Source: Algoriphagus alkaliphilus (GTDB taxonomy: Bacteria; Bacteroidota; Bacteroidia; Cytophagales; Cyclobacteriaceae). From it: a stretch of 64,000 nucleotides of DNA. Where the stretch lies: NCBI RefSeq assembly GCF_900103735.1, contig NZ_FMXE01000019.1:29077-93076 (forward strand). The letters run 5' to 3'. Each line of letters opens with the position of its first letter. Positions within the stretch are counted from its first letter, which is position 1. The position numbers were made by a program, and so were the translations under genes. This document shows, in pieces, positions 14,948 through 24,303 of this stretch. Under the pieces are notes generated by a model. That model was not told where the DNA came from. It worked only from the letters and a program-made list of their open reading frames with translations, and did not search any database.

Positions 14948-17698
14948 ATGAATAAAAGTGCCTTTCTTTCGCTCCTTGCCTTTTTAGGGTTATTTAATTT
15001 TGTTTTTGCTCAAAGTGGAACCATCACTGGTTCAGTTAAAGATGCCGAAACTGGTGAAACCTTGCCTTTTTGCAATGTTTTTATCAATAATACCACCATC
15101 TCAACCGTCACCGATATGGATGGGAAATTCACCCTTTCCAACCTGGAGGCCGGGCCTTTGGAAGTGGGTTTTTCCTTTATGGGATATGTCGCAGAGACAC
15201 GAAAAGTCACCCTGAACCCAGGCGGAAACCTGACGGTGAATCTGTCGATGAAGCCATTTGCGACCGAGCTGAGTGATGTGGAAATCAAGGCGTCCCGTGA
15301 CAAAAACTGGGAACGGGACTTGCGTAAATTTCAAAACCTCTTTATTGGTATTGATGATGCCGCAAGCCAAACAAAGATCCTGAATCCATGGGTGATTGAT
15401 TTTCCTGTTGGAGCGGATAAAGGTGCCTTTGTGGCGAAAGCTGACCTTCCGATTGAAATCGAAAATCAATATTTAGGATACAAAATCACCTTTAACCTGA
15501 ATGAATTTTTTGACTCACCGACTAATTATCGAATTGTGGGTGCGGCGAGATTTGAGGAAATGAGCCCGGAGTCAGAAATACAGAAATCAACCTGGATAAA
15601 GAATCGTGCAGAAATCTACCGCAAATCTCCCATGAATATGTTCCGGTCGATACTCAATGGGACGCAGGAGCGTGAAGGATTTTTCCTCTATGGAGACAAG
15701 GCAGGAGGATCAGCCAGCAGAAATATGCGAAGCGATATTTTCGCCAATGAGTTGGGCAATTCGGTGGTGGTATATAAAGCTGATCCATTGGTTACACCAA
15801 CAAGTCCACCGGGTGAGTATTTTATCAATTTGAAGGGCAGGATTGAGATTCACTATCAGAAGGGCTTTGCTCAGGCAAACACCTACAAAGACGCGCCCTA
15901 TCCGATTTCATGGCTTGAAGTAAATGGCGGAAAAGTCAAGGTAAAGGAAAATGGCATGGTAATAAATCCTCAGGATTTGGTTTTCTCAGGGGATATGGAC
16001 CGCAAGCGAATTTCCAATTTGCTTCCTTTGGATTACAATGCCGAAAAGGCGATTCAGCTTCAGGATTTGGCCAAAACAGCTAAAAACTATCAGGAGAAAG
16101 TCTATCTCCATACCGACAAGCCGTACTATTATGCCGGGGATCAGGTTTTTTTCAAGGGGTATTTTGCCTACGGCAATTCCTACTTGCGTGATGAACTCAG
16201 CAAAGTACTCCATGTAGAATTGGTCAGTGGGGAGCGGGATATGGTCATTGAGAAAAAATTCCAGATCAGAGACGGAATTGTAGTCGGGGATTTCTACCTG
16301 CCAGATTCGTTATCGGGTGAAAAATATTTTCTCCGTGCCTATACCAATTGGATGCGAAATTATGGCCCCAATCAGTATTTTCTCCAGCCTTTGAGCATTC
16401 TCGATCCTTACAAGCGAATCGCCCCCGAGGAAACCTTTACCAATTGGAAAAATCAGGGGGCAGCAATTCAGGCCGATAAAGCGCAATTCGGTACCAGAGA
16501 GAAAGTCACTGTAACCATTAATGTAGCCAATGATAAAGGTCAGTCGATTCCCGCCACACTTTCTGTGGGAGTTTGGGATGCCCGTCAGCTCGTTCCTGTC
16601 AAAAGAACTTTAGAAATGGCAAATGCTCTAAATCTCCATGGAGTGTCCGAGAATTTGGGTTTGGATCGGTTTTCCTACCCGATCGAAAGAAGTCTGAAAC
16701 TTTCGGGTACTGTGACAGATGAGAAAGGCAAAGGCACTGCTGCACAGGTTACCGCTTTTGTGAATGATTTTCAGGGGATGGTCGATCTGGAGTCTGGGAG
16801 CAATGGGACTTTTGTATTGGATGATTTGGAATATTTTGGCCCGTTGAAGTTGGCTTTTTCTGCCATGGATAAAAAAGGCAAACCTCTGAAAATTGACCTG
16901 TCCACTCCTTTAAAGGCTCCGATAGCTCTCCCCGAGGAGGCTTATTTTCCAAAATTAATCACCCTTGCCAAACCTATTAGAATCTCTGAAGTGGAGGAAG
17001 AACTGCCTGCGGCAAAGCAAACGAACTCCAACTCAAAACCAGCCATTTATGGTAACCCTGATTTTGTCGTGAGAGGCGAGGACTTGACCAAAACTGGGAG
17101 TAATACTGATTTGGTGAATAGTCTAGCGGGGAATGTGCCAAGTATGCGGATAAATACCACGGGTGCGACAGGGCAGCAGTCCATCCGAATCCGTGGAGGG
17201 GCGGTCTCCGGCCAAGGGAGTATGGAGCCTCTGGTCATGGTCAATGGGGCTATTATGGGGGCATCCGGGGCATCCAATGCCGCTGATAATTTAAGAAGTA
17301 TCAATCCTTTTGATATCGATCGGGTAGAAGTGGTGACACGGATGGCTCCGATGCTCGGCGATCAGGGAAGAAACGGAATTATTGCTGTTTACCTCAAAGA
17401 CAATCTGGATATGAGCTTGGATGGTTTGGCCGGATCAGGCATCAAGGAATTTTTGGTGGAGGGTTTCCAGCCTACAGGGACATTTATTCCTGTGGATTAT
17501 GCCCAGATTACCGAACCTGTTGAAAAAGACGACCGTCAGACTCTTTATTGGAATCCCTATTTGATAGCGGATGAGAAAGGAACCGTGACATTTTCTTTTT
17601 ACACCAATGATTCGGATGGCCCTGTAGTTGTAGAAGTTCGGGGTCTTGGAATTGATGGAGAAGTTATTGTGGGGACGTTTATCCTGAATCAGAAATAA
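14948..17698 (+). CDS. Exported carboxypeptidase-regulatory-like / MG2-like / TonB-plug protein without barrel (paralogue 2)
   Basis: A 916-residue paralogue of the preceding gene with the same domain order: signal peptide (1-22, ending VFAQ), carboxypeptidase regulatory-like domain (GSVKDAETGETLPFCNVF), MG2-like segment near residue 386 (HTDKPYYYAGDQVFFKGYF), plug-like region from about 699 to 820 (VMVNGAIMG, DRVEVVTRM, GRNGIIAVYL) and no barrel. Both end with a TLYWNP-containing segment followed by a small Ig-like strand region. The gap to paralogue 1 is 45 bp and the strand is the same, so they are likely co-transcribed and arose by tandem duplication. A small outer-membrane barrel gene follows and could be a partner. 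Confidence 0.8.
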   Translation: MNKSAFLSLLAFLGLFNFVFAQSGTITGSVKDAETGETLPFCNVFINNTTISTVTDMDGKFTLSNLEAGPLEVGFSFMGYVAETRKVTLNPGGNLTVNLSMKPFATELSDVEIKASRDKNWERDLRKFQNLFIGIDDAASQTKILNPWVIDFPVGADKGAFVAKADLPIEIENQYLGYKITFNLNEFFDSPTNYRIVGAARFEEMSPESEIQKSTWIKNRAEIYRKSPMNMFRSILNGTQEREGFFLYGDKAGGSASRNMRSDIFANELGNSVVVYKADPLVTPTSPPGEYFINLKGRIEIHYQKGFAQANTYKDAPYPISWLEVNGGKVKVKENGMVINPQDLVFSGDMDRKRISNLLPLDYNAEKAIQLQDLAKTAKNYQEKVYLHTDKPYYYAGDQVFFKGYFAYGNSYLRDELSKVLHVELVSGERDMVIEKKFQIRDGIVVGDFYLPDSLSGEKYFLRAYTNWMRNYGPNQYFLQPLSILDPYKRIAPEETFTNWKNQGAAIQADKAQFGTREKVTVTINVANDKGQSIPATLSVGVWDARQLVPVKRTLEMANALNLHGVSENLGLDRFSYPIERSLKLSGTVTDEKGKGTAAQVTAFVNDFQGMVDLESGSNGTFVLDDLEYFGPLKLAFSAMDKKGKPLKIDLSTPLKAPIALPEEAYFPKLITLAKPIRISEVEEELPAAKQTNSNSKPAIYGNPDFVVRGEDLTKTGSNTDLVNSLAGNVPSMRINTTGATGQQSIRIRGGAVSGQGSMEPLVMVNGAIMGASGASNAADNLRSINPFDIDRVEVVTRMAPMLGDQGRNGIIAVYLKDNLDMSLDGLAGSGIKEFLVEGFQPTGTFIPVDYAQITEPVEKDDRQTLYWNPYLIADEKGTVTFSFYTNDSDGPVVVEVRGLGIDGEVIVGTFILNQK

Positions 17699-17730
17699 AG
17701 TAAGTCCTTCGAATTCTCTTAATTTTGAGC

Positions 17731-18381
17731 ATGCATAAAATCCTGATTTGCCTTTCCTTATTTATCCTCCCTCTTGGAGCAATGGCTCAGCTCAGTGTGG
17801 GGATCAGAGGAGGATATGCGACTTCTACTTATAGTTACCAAGCTTCTGCTGCTACAAGAAGTCGATCAGTAGATGGGATAGGTTCTCCGACTTTTTCTTT
17901 TGTTGTGGAATATTTCAATTCCAAAAATGCCGGAATAGAACTTAACCTTCAGCAGCTGACCCTGGGCTTTCGCCAATTTAATGGAGATGAAAAGCTGAAT
18001 CAGACGGAGTTGACTTACCTCAAAGTTCCGCTACTGGCAAGTTTTTTTGCCGGCCGATCCGGGCGATTTCAGATCAAAGTTGGCCCGCATCTAGGCTATT
18101 TACTCCAAGCAAAAGACATCACCCGTGAATTTGAAGGGGAAACTCCGCGAGAGTTGCCAACCTATGGAGGTGCGGGAGATGTGCCGAACAAATTGATGTA
18201 CGGACTTACAGCAGGGGCAGGTATTTCAAAACTGTTTGGGAAAAGTACCCTCTCTGCTGAAGTCAGGTTTGGATATGATTTCACAAACCCGGAATCGCAG
18301 GGCAGAATTTTTGATATGAGTTCAACTAATCTGGAATTTACCTTAGCGTATCTTTTTAGAATAAAAGAAAGGAAGTTTTAA
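17731..18381 (+). CDS. Outer-membrane beta-barrel protein (PorT-like fold)
   Basis: A 216-residue protein with a signal peptide (MHKILICLSLFILPLGAMAQ), then amphipathic strands starting LSVGIRGGYATS and ending in a C-terminal strand with FTLAYLFRI, as in the eight-stranded PF13568 barrels of Bacteroidota. ATG at 17731 is preferred over the in-frame TTG at 17725 because it gives a standard signal peptide. It follows the two plug proteins by about 30 bp, which suggests one transcription unit and possibly one envelope complex. The cargo or ligand is unknown. Confidence 0.75.
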   Translation: MHKILICLSLFILPLGAMAQLSVGIRGGYATSTYSYQASAATRSRSVDGIGSPTFSFVVEYFNSKNAGIELNLQQLTLGFRQFNGDEKLNQTELTYLKVPLLASFFAGRSGRFQIKVGPHLGYLLQAKDITREFEGETPRELPTYGGAGDVPNKLMYGLTAGAGISKLFGKSTLSAEVRFGYDFTNPESQGRIFDMSSTNLEFTLAYLFRIKERKF

Positions 18382-18454
18382 ACTTCAGACTACTAGACCT
18401 TGTATGCTTACAGGGACTACTTAACTTTGACTCAAAGCCTTAACCTATCCTAAA

Positions 18455-18883
18455 TTGAAAATCCAAATCATCAACGGACCCAACCTAAATCTGTTGGGGA
18501 AACGTGAACCCGAAATCTACGGAAGTCAAAGCTTTGAGGCTTATTTTGAGCAGCTTCAAAAGCGCTTCCCTCAAGTGGAACTCCATTATTTCCAAAGTAA
18601 TGTGGAGGGAGAATTGATCAATAAAATCCACGAAGTGGGTTTTGGTTTCGATGCCATCCTCCTTAATGCCGGAGGATATACCCATACTTCGGTGGCGATT
18701 TCGGATGCTATTTCAGGCGTTACCACACCGACGCTCGAAGTCCATATTTCCAACATTTACAAGCGGGAAGAATTCCGTCATAAAAGTATTATTTCCAAGT
18801 CTTGTGTAGGTATGATCTCAGGCTTAGGGCTGAAAGGCTACGAACTCGGGGTCACCTATTTTCTCAATTCTCCAGACCTATGA
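18455..18883 (+). CDS. aroQ: 3-dehydroquinate dehydratase, type II (TTG start)
   Basis: A 142-residue protein matching type II dehydroquinase, which converts 3-dehydroquinate to 3-dehydroshikimate in the shikimate pathway. IINGPNLNLLGKREPEIYG carries the active-site Tyr22; LNAGGYTHTSVAI and LEVHISN supply the other active-site loops. The start is TTG at 18455: the family N-terminus MKIxIINGPNLN begins exactly there and no in-frame ATG fits. The stop overlaps the ATG of the next gene (ATGA, 18880-18883), a sign of translational coupling. Confidence 0.95.
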   Translation: MKIQIINGPNLNLLGKREPEIYGSQSFEAYFEQLQKRFPQVELHYFQSNVEGELINKIHEVGFGFDAILLNAGGYTHTSVAISDAISGVTTPTLEVHISNIYKREEFRHKSIISKSCVGMISGLGLKGYELGVTYFLNSPDL

Positions 18884-19935
18884 TTACTTTTGCTCCAGGG
18901 CCGTCCAAAGTTTACGACGCGCTCCCTCACTACATGCAGGATGCCTACAATCAGGGGATCCTCAGTGCCAATCACCGCAGTGGGGCATTCATGCAACTCT
19001 ACCAGGAGACCGAGCAGCTCATGCGCGAAAAACTCCACATGCCGGATGACTATAAGTTGTTGTTCACCTCTTCCGCAACTGAGAATTGGGAGATTATTTC
19101 CCAATCTATCGTGGAAAGGGCCAGTTTTCATATCTATTCCGGTTCATTTGGCAAAAAATGGTTTGAATATGCCAAGCATATCGTTCCTGCTTCTTTTGGT
19201 TTGAAACTTGAGGCCAATCAGGCAGTGGATATTGCCGGATTAGAAATCAGCGGGGAATTTGATGTGATTGCGATAACCCAAAATGAAACCGCAAACGCCT
19301 CTCAGGTCCCTATGTCGGTCATCGAAGCGATTGGAGGGAAATTTCCGGAGAAAATGATTGCCGTTGACACTACATCCAGCATGGGTGGCATTGAGATGGA
19401 CTTTAGCTTGGCGGATATTTGGTATGCATCGGTTCAAAAGTGCTTTGGTCTCCCGGCGGGACTTGGAGTGTTGATTGTTTCTCCTAAAGCCATTGAAAAG
19501 GCCTTGCAGAAAGGTGAAAAGGGGCGATACAACAGCCTTAACTTTATGTTGGAAAATGCAGCCGGATTCCAAACCCACTACACCCCGAATGTTTTTGGGA
19601 TTTATTTGCTCAACAGGGTTTTGAAGGATCTACCTGAAATCCAGCATGTGGATGCCCGATTGAGAGCACGGATGAAAAATCTGGAAAACACCATCGCGCA
19701 GTCAGAAAAATTCAGAATGTTGGTAGATGATGAGCTGACTCGGAGTAGCACCGTAATGGGAGTAGCAGGATCGGAGGAGTTGATTTCTGCTGTGAAAAAG
19801 GCTGCCGAAAAAGAAGGCATGCAATTGGGGAGTGGCTATGGGCCTTTAAAGTCTACGAGCTTTCGAATTGCCAATTTCCCGGCAATAACAGACGCTGAAT
19901 TTAATCGACTGATCATCTTTTTGAAAAATTATTAA
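18880..19935 (+). CDS. Class V aminotransferase (phosphoserine / alanine-glyoxylate aminotransferase-like)
   Basis: A 351-residue fold-type I PLP enzyme. The start is ATG at 18880, overlapping the aroQ stop as ATGA; a longer in-frame extension to 18802 lies wholly inside aroQ and is rejected. The N-terminus MITFAPGPSKVYDALP matches class V aminotransferases. The Schiff-base lysine is Lys187 in SVQKCFGLPAGLG. It differs from the usual SerC start (NFNAGP), so the amino donor and acceptor cannot be named from motifs. Coupling to aroQ suggests a role in amino-acid biosynthesis. A convergent terminator follows. Confidence 0.85.
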   Translation: MITFAPGPSKVYDALPHYMQDAYNQGILSANHRSGAFMQLYQETEQLMREKLHMPDDYKLLFTSSATENWEIISQSIVERASFHIYSGSFGKKWFEYAKHIVPASFGLKLEANQAVDIAGLEISGEFDVIAITQNETANASQVPMSVIEAIGGKFPEKMIAVDTTSSMGGIEMDFSLADIWYASVQKCFGLPAGLGVLIVSPKAIEKALQKGEKGRYNSLNFMLENAAGFQTHYTPNVFGIYLLNRVLKDLPEIQHVDARLRARMKNLENTIAQSEKFRMLVDDELTRSSTVMGVAGSEELISAVKKAAEKEGMQLGSGYGPLKSTSFRIANFPAITDAEFNRLIIFLKNY

Positions 19936-19966
19936 GATTTCCCCGAAGGTGATGGGCTAGAAACGA

Positions 19967-20012
19967 CTGACCCCAAAAAGTTAAAACCTTTTGGGGTCAG
20001 ATTAAATTTTTA
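19967..20012. terminator. Bidirectional terminator between convergent genes
   Basis: CTGACCCCAAAA (19967-19978) and TTTTGGGGTCAG (19989-20000) form a perfect 12-bp stem with a 10-nt loop, followed by attaaatttttatt. It sits between the convergent aminotransferase and foldase genes. The arms also resemble terminal repeats of IS3-family elements (TGACCCCAAAAAGTT), so it may be an insertion-sequence scar reused as a terminator. Confidence 0.8.
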
Positions 20013-20020
20013 TTGGAATT

Positions 20021-21388
20021 CTAATTTCCTTTCAGCGCGTTGCATCGGTCGTACGCAGGATCAATGTCTATAAATACATCTTCCTTGGCAGTAATGAACC
20101 ACTTATCGAGAATTTCGTCTTCTTTTCGACGTAGCGTGGCAGCCTTCATTTTTTCATAATCAGCTTCCAAACTGGCCCGGTGTGCAGGGTATTTGGCCTG
20201 ATAGTACAGAATTCTCACTTTAACTCCCTCTCTTGGGTCTTCAAATCGAATCGGTCTGGTAATACTTCCCACTTTCATGGTATCAATGGTGAAATAGAGC
20301 ACAGGATCCTCCAATGTTCTGAGGGAAAGGCGATTTGAATTTGTAGATGGATCAGTGAAAAATCCTCCATTATCAGAGGTGCCTCTGTCGTTGGAATACT
20401 CCTTTGCTGCTTTTGCGAATTCGATTTTGCCTGCTTCAATTTCCCGCTTTAGGCTGTCAAGGTAACGTTCTGCTTTTAAGATATCCTCCTCGTCCGGAAC
20501 AGGAATTTTTAAAATATGGCGCGTATTGTAACTCGTTCCTTTTATCTCAAGCAATTGGATCATATGAAAACCAAACTGGGTTTCTACCGGATCACTGATT
20601 TCTCCCAAGCGAAGTCCCAAGGCTGTAGATTCATATTCAGGTGCTAATTCGCCCTTGCGGAAAAATCCGAGATCCCCTCCTTGTGCACCGGAACCGGGAT
20701 CTTCAGAATGTTTCTTTGCCAGATCAGCAAAATCTGCTTTTCCATCCAGAATATCCTGTTTGAATTGGGTAAGCTGCGCGATCAGCTGTTCCCTTACTCT
20801 CGGACTTACTTCCGGTTTTCTTACTATTTGTCCTACTGTGGCTTCGGAAGTAAACAGGGGGAGTGAATCTTTGGGTATGCTGTAAAAAAATGCTCTTACG
20901 TCAGCAGGAGATACCGTCAGCCCTTCTGTGATCTTCGATTTCATTTTGGTTACAATCATTTGCTCTCGGATGACATCTTCGATTTCTCCTTTGAGTTGTT
21001 CAGCAGTTTTTCCATAAACTTGGACCAACATGGCCTCATCTCCACCAAACTGCTGCATGACGGAATTGAATCGACTATTTACCTGAAGCAAAACCTCAGG
21101 TTCCGTAACCAGTACGGAGTCGATTTCAGCTTTGGCCACCATAAGCTTATTGATCAGCAGGCTTTCAAAAACCTCACAGCGCGTTGGCGCAACTATTCCT
21201 TGTTGAGCTTGCGCAAGGGCTTCGATATAGGTCTGCTGGACTTCAGATTCAAGGACAATATTATTGTCAATTTTTGCGACAATCTTATTTATGATTTGGC
21301 CGGTCGGTGGAGCTTGCTGTGCAAGAAGAGTCTGACTAAGAGCCATCGCTCCAAAAACGCTAAGAATAAGTCGGATTAGAAATTTCAT
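20021..21388 (-). CDS. Periplasmic parvulin-type peptidyl-prolyl isomerase (SurA-like)
   Basis: A 455-residue protein with a signal peptide (MKFLIRLILSVFGAMALSQTLLAQ). A SurA N-terminal-like segment follows (IVAKIDNNIVLESEVQQTYIEAL), then two rotamase domains marked by FADLAKKHSEDPGSGAQGGDLGFF and FAKAAKEYSNDRGTSDNGGFF. It acts as a chaperone and isomerase for outer-membrane proteins in the periplasm. ATG at 21388 is chosen over the ATG at 21427 because it places the signal peptide at the N-terminus. It lies 44 bp downstream of another parvulin gene on the same strand, probably in one operon. Confidence 0.9.
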   Translation of the reverse strand: MKFLIRLILSVFGAMALSQTLLAQQAPPTGQIINKIVAKIDNNIVLESEVQQTYIEALAQAQQGIVAPTRCEVFESLLINKLMVAKAEIDSVLVTEPEVLLQVNSRFNSVMQQFGGDEAMLVQVYGKTAEQLKGEIEDVIREQMIVTKMKSKITEGLTVSPADVRAFFYSIPKDSLPLFTSEATVGQIVRKPEVSPRVREQLIAQLTQFKQDILDGKADFADLAKKHSEDPGSGAQGGDLGFFRKGELAPEYESTALGLRLGEISDPVETQFGFHMIQLLEIKGTSYNTRHILKIPVPDEEDILKAERYLDSLKREIEAGKIEFAKAAKEYSNDRGTSDNGGFFTDPSTNSNRLSLRTLEDPVLYFTIDTMKVGSITRPIRFEDPREGVKVRILYYQAKYPAHRASLEADYEKMKAATLRRKEDEILDKWFITAKEDVFIDIDPAYDRCNALKGN

Positions 21389-21432
21389 GATGTTTGGTGA
21401 TCTTTGATTGCCAGAATTGGAAATCATTTAAA

Positions 21433-23427
21433 TTAATGATTCAATGCCAGAAAAGCCTCTTCCTTGGCTTGAGCGTTTATCTGGATTGGGTACTTTCTTT
21501 TTAAGGTATCAGTGAGTGTCTTGTCTAGGTATTCTTGATAATCCCTGATTACCAGACCCCTTGATTCTTCGAATTTCCGTGGTTCGGCAGGGAATTTTTG
21601 ACCTAGCGTAACCAAGTACGTTGCCCCATCCACTTCAATCTCCTGGAAGGTCTGATTTAGATTGACTTTGGAGAGGATCTCATGATCAGCGTATTCGAAA
21701 ATACCGGATTCAGTCTGGTAAGCCAATGGGGTATTAGCTTTGAAGTTTGCTTCAAAATTTTGAATCAAGGTTTGGTTGAATCCGTTCCCTTGCAGTACCT
21801 GACGGGCATTTACAAGTTTGGTTTTATCCAAAACCTTCACTATATACGCCTCTATGCGATTTTTCCACTGATACCGAGAAATATTTTTTCTATAAAATTC
21901 CACCTGACCAATCGAATCAGTAATTCCTTTTTGCCAGACTTCCTGATTCATCAGAGAGAAAAGTAAAATTCCATCCCGGTATTCCTTGAGCAGCATTTGA
22001 TACTCTTTGTTATTTGCCTCCAGGTCTTTTTCCTCTGTTTGAGCTAAGGTGCTTGCGACAAAGCGATCGTACCAAATATCAAAAGTTCCGCCTTTTACCT
22101 TTGGGCTCAGCTCCTCGGCTTTTATGTATGCTGCTAGTTCTGCTGCCTTGTAGGTTTTGCCCTGTAAGGTGAAAAGTGGAGTGTTTTCCAGGGACCGACT
22201 GATCAGGGCCGGTTCAAAACTTGATTTATTTGTTTGGTTAAGCGCCTGGGCCAGCAAAGCTAACGAGGCATCGTTCTCTACAAATCCATAGCGCGCCTTT
22301 TGGATTGCAACCACCTGAGATTGAATCATCCCGGAACGAGAATCCCTCAATATTTTTGAGCGGATTGATTCTTCCATTTCTTCAAAGGTGTCAATGGGCT
22401 TTTTTTCCTCAAGACGTAGAATGTGGTAACCATATTGGGTTTTCAAAGGAGGAGATATTTCACCAATCTCGGTAAGCGAAAAAGCCGCCATTTCGAATTC
22501 AGGGATCATGTTTCCAACGCCAAACCAAGGGAGCATACCCCCTCTTTGGTTTGTTGCGGGATCTTCGGAAAAGGTCTTCACTATATCCTCCCAAACCGTA
22601 CTTTCTTTTTGGATTTCCGCATAGATATCCGATATCTTCCTTCGGGCGTTTTCTTCCTGAGTCTGATTTTCCGCGTCAAAGCGAACTAAGATGTGCGAAA
22701 CTCTTACTTGTCCGGGATTTGGCTGACGGTCTTGTACCTGAATGACATGGTACCCAAAATTGGATAAAACGGGATCTGAGAGTTGGCCAACTTGAAGATT
22801 GAATGCGGCATCCTCAAAAGGCTGCACCATCTGAAGACTTGTGAAGTAACCCAAGTCCCCTTTGTTTATTTTGGAAGATGGATCATCAGAATATTGGACC
22901 GCCAATTCATTGATGTTTCCCCCATTTTCGATTTCAGCTTTGACTTTCAATGCCATTTTGAGAACAATCAGGCTGTCATCCGAACTCGCATTCGGAGGGA
23001 ATTGAAAGAGTACGTGACTGGCTCTGACCACTTCCTGCATTCTGGAGTAAGCTTTTCGAAGCTCGCCTTCCTCGAGGGAGTTTTTGATCAGGTATGGGTA
23101 AATGAGCGTTTCTTTAAATGAATTGAATTCTCTTGAAAATTCTTCAGCTTGATCAAGACCTAAGGCTTCGGCCTCCCTAACTTTCAATTTATAATTGATA
23201 AAAAGGTCAAGATTTTCCTCGAATTCTTCACGGCTAACTCCCGATTTTGGAGTGTCTGTATTTCTCCCTTTGGATATGAGATAGACTAATTCGTCTATTT
23301 CTACAGGCTTCCCGTCAAGGGTAAGCAGCGCCTCCTTTGTGGTTTGGGCCAAAACAGACCAAGTACTGCCAAGCAAGCAAACAAATAAAAGAGAAAATGT
23401 AAATGCCGAAACGGTTCGGTGATTCAT
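21433..23427 (-). CDS. Periplasmic peptidyl-prolyl isomerase with two parvulin domains (PpiC/SurA family)
   Basis: A 664-residue exported protein (signal peptide ending WSVLAQ). Two tandem parvulin domains each open with a typical strand (VVRASHVLFQFPP and VRVSHILVRFD) and contain YSDDPSSKINKGDLGYF and FSEDPATNQRGGMLPWF. The long C-terminal half lacks a recognisable domain. Together with the smaller SurA-like gene downstream it is a Bacteroidota outer-membrane-protein folding module. A candidate -7 box (TAAATTTG, minus strand, 23460-23467) lies about 33 bp upstream of the ATG. Confidence 0.88.
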   Translation of the reverse strand: MNHRTVSAFTFSLLFVCLLGSTWSVLAQTTKEALLTLDGKPVEIDELVYLISKGRNTDTPKSGVSREEFEENLDLFINYKLKVREAEALGLDQAEEFSREFNSFKETLIYPYLIKNSLEEGELRKAYSRMQEVVRASHVLFQFPPNASSDDSLIVLKMALKVKAEIENGGNINELAVQYSDDPSSKINKGDLGYFTSLQMVQPFEDAAFNLQVGQLSDPVLSNFGYHVIQVQDRQPNPGQVRVSHILVRFDAENQTQEENARRKISDIYAEIQKESTVWEDIVKTFSEDPATNQRGGMLPWFGVGNMIPEFEMAAFSLTEIGEISPPLKTQYGYHILRLEEKKPIDTFEEMEESIRSKILRDSRSGMIQSQVVAIQKARYGFVENDASLALLAQALNQTNKSSFEPALISRSLENTPLFTLQGKTYKAAELAAYIKAEELSPKVKGGTFDIWYDRFVASTLAQTEEKDLEANNKEYQMLLKEYRDGILLFSLMNQEVWQKGITDSIGQVEFYRKNISRYQWKNRIEAYIVKVLDKTKLVNARQVLQGNGFNQTLIQNFEANFKANTPLAYQTESGIFEYADHEILSKVNLNQTFQEIEVDGATYLVTLGQKFPAEPRKFEESRGLVIRDYQEYLDKTLTDTLKRKYPIQINAQAKEEAFLALNH

Positions 23428-23459
23428 GGACTTGATGGCCGATTAAAGGTGCAATGTTA

Positions 23460-23467
23460 CAAATTTA
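23460..23467 (-). promoter_or_regulatory. Possible -7 box of the foldase operon
   Basis: On the minus strand the sequence reads TAAATTTG, an exact fit to TAnnTTTG, about 33 bp upstream of the foldase start codon at 23427. No clear TTTG -33 box at standard spacing is seen. Confidence 0.35.
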
Positions 23468-23525
23468 TCAGTAATTCGGGTTCAATGACTTAATGACAGG
23501 GCATTTAACTGGCATTTAACCAAAA

Positions 23526-23939
23526 TTAGGATTGAAACCACTTGATCAGCCGGCAAGTATTGGTGCCATTCTCAGATTCAAATTCTATTTCGTCCATAAT
23601 CTTCTTTACCAAAATGATGCCTAAGCCACCTTTTCGCTTTTCGAGCATGACTTCTTTTAAGTCAGGACTTTTATAATTCAAAATATTAAATGCTTTGCCC
23701 TGATCGGAAATTTCAAAAATCAGTTTTTCAGCAGAATCAATTATTTCTAACTGAATGCTCTCCTGAGGATTGCAGCCGTGGGAATGGATAATCAGATTGG
23801 CACATACTTCTTCCACAGCCAAGGTAACTTGATGCTTCTCGTTATCATTAAAAGCTACTCCTACCAATGCCTGCTGGATAAAAGATCTTAATCCCGAAAG
23901 GGCCGAAGTTTGGCAAGCAATATTAAGACGGTATTTCAT
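23526..23939 (-). CDS. RsbW-like serine kinase / anti-sigma ATPase
   Basis: A 137-residue GHKL ATPase. VEEVCANLIIHS is the N-box, DQGKAFN the G1 box and KGGLGIILVKKIMDE the G2 region. In partner switching such kinases bind a client (often a sigma factor) and phosphorylate an STAS antagonist. It begins 2 bp after the STAS gene stop, and the phosphatase gene lies before that, so RsbU-, RsbV- and RsbW-type functions are in one operon (24304-26376, 23942-24274, 23526-23939). No sigma factor is adjacent, so the client is unknown. Confidence 0.88.
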   Translation of the reverse strand: MKYRLNIACQTSALSGLRSFIQQALVGVAFNDNEKHQVTLAVEEVCANLIIHSHGCNPQESIQLEIIDSAEKLIFEISDQGKAFNILNYKSPDLKEVMLEKRKGGLGIILVKKIMDEIEFESENGTNTCRLIKWFQS

Positions 23940-23941
23940 TT

Positions 23942-24274
23942 CTAATCGGCAAATGCAGCGGCTCTGTCTCTGTAAATGGGGATCAGTTGATCCAGTCCCA
24001 AAATTTTAAACACCTCAAAAACTCTTGGAACCAAATTACAGATTTTCATACTGATTCCATTCTCCTGAAAATCCTCCAAGTAGGACATGAATACTCCCAA
24101 TCCGGCGGAGGAGATGTATTCCAGGTTTTTGCCGTCTATTAATATAGACTTTGAGCCGCCATCCACCAGTTCTTGGATTGCCTCATCAAGGATCACAGAG
24201 TTACTAGCATCAACTTCGCCGAAAAGGCTGAGGATTTCACTATGATTTTCTGTTGTTTTTTCAATACGAAGCAT
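23942..24274 (-). CDS. STAS-domain anti-sigma factor antagonist (RsbV-like)
   Basis: A 110-residue single STAS domain. The conserved phospho-acceptor serine lies in EYISSAGLGVFMSYL, in the classical position. In the dephosphorylated state such proteins sequester the RsbW kinase and free its client. It is encoded 29 bp after the SpoIIE-like phosphatase gene and 2 bp before the kinase gene, the classical partner-switch order. Confidence 0.92.
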   Translation of the reverse strand: MLRIEKTTENHSEILSLFGEVDASNSVILDEAIQELVDGGSKSILIDGKNLEYISSAGLGVFMSYLEDFQENGISMKICNLVPRVFEVFKILGLDQLIPIYRDRAAAFAD

Positions 24275-24303
24275 GTCTTAGGGGTTCTTTATACAAAGTA
24301 TTC

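Noticed and set aside
17720..17727. TAATTTTG as a promoter for the small barrel gene
   Set aside because: It ends 3 bp before the ATG, which is too close to be a -7 box for this gene.
18802..18879. N-terminal extension of the class V aminotransferase
   Set aside because: It lies inside aroQ; ATG at 18880 gives the family N-terminus and an ATGA overlap.
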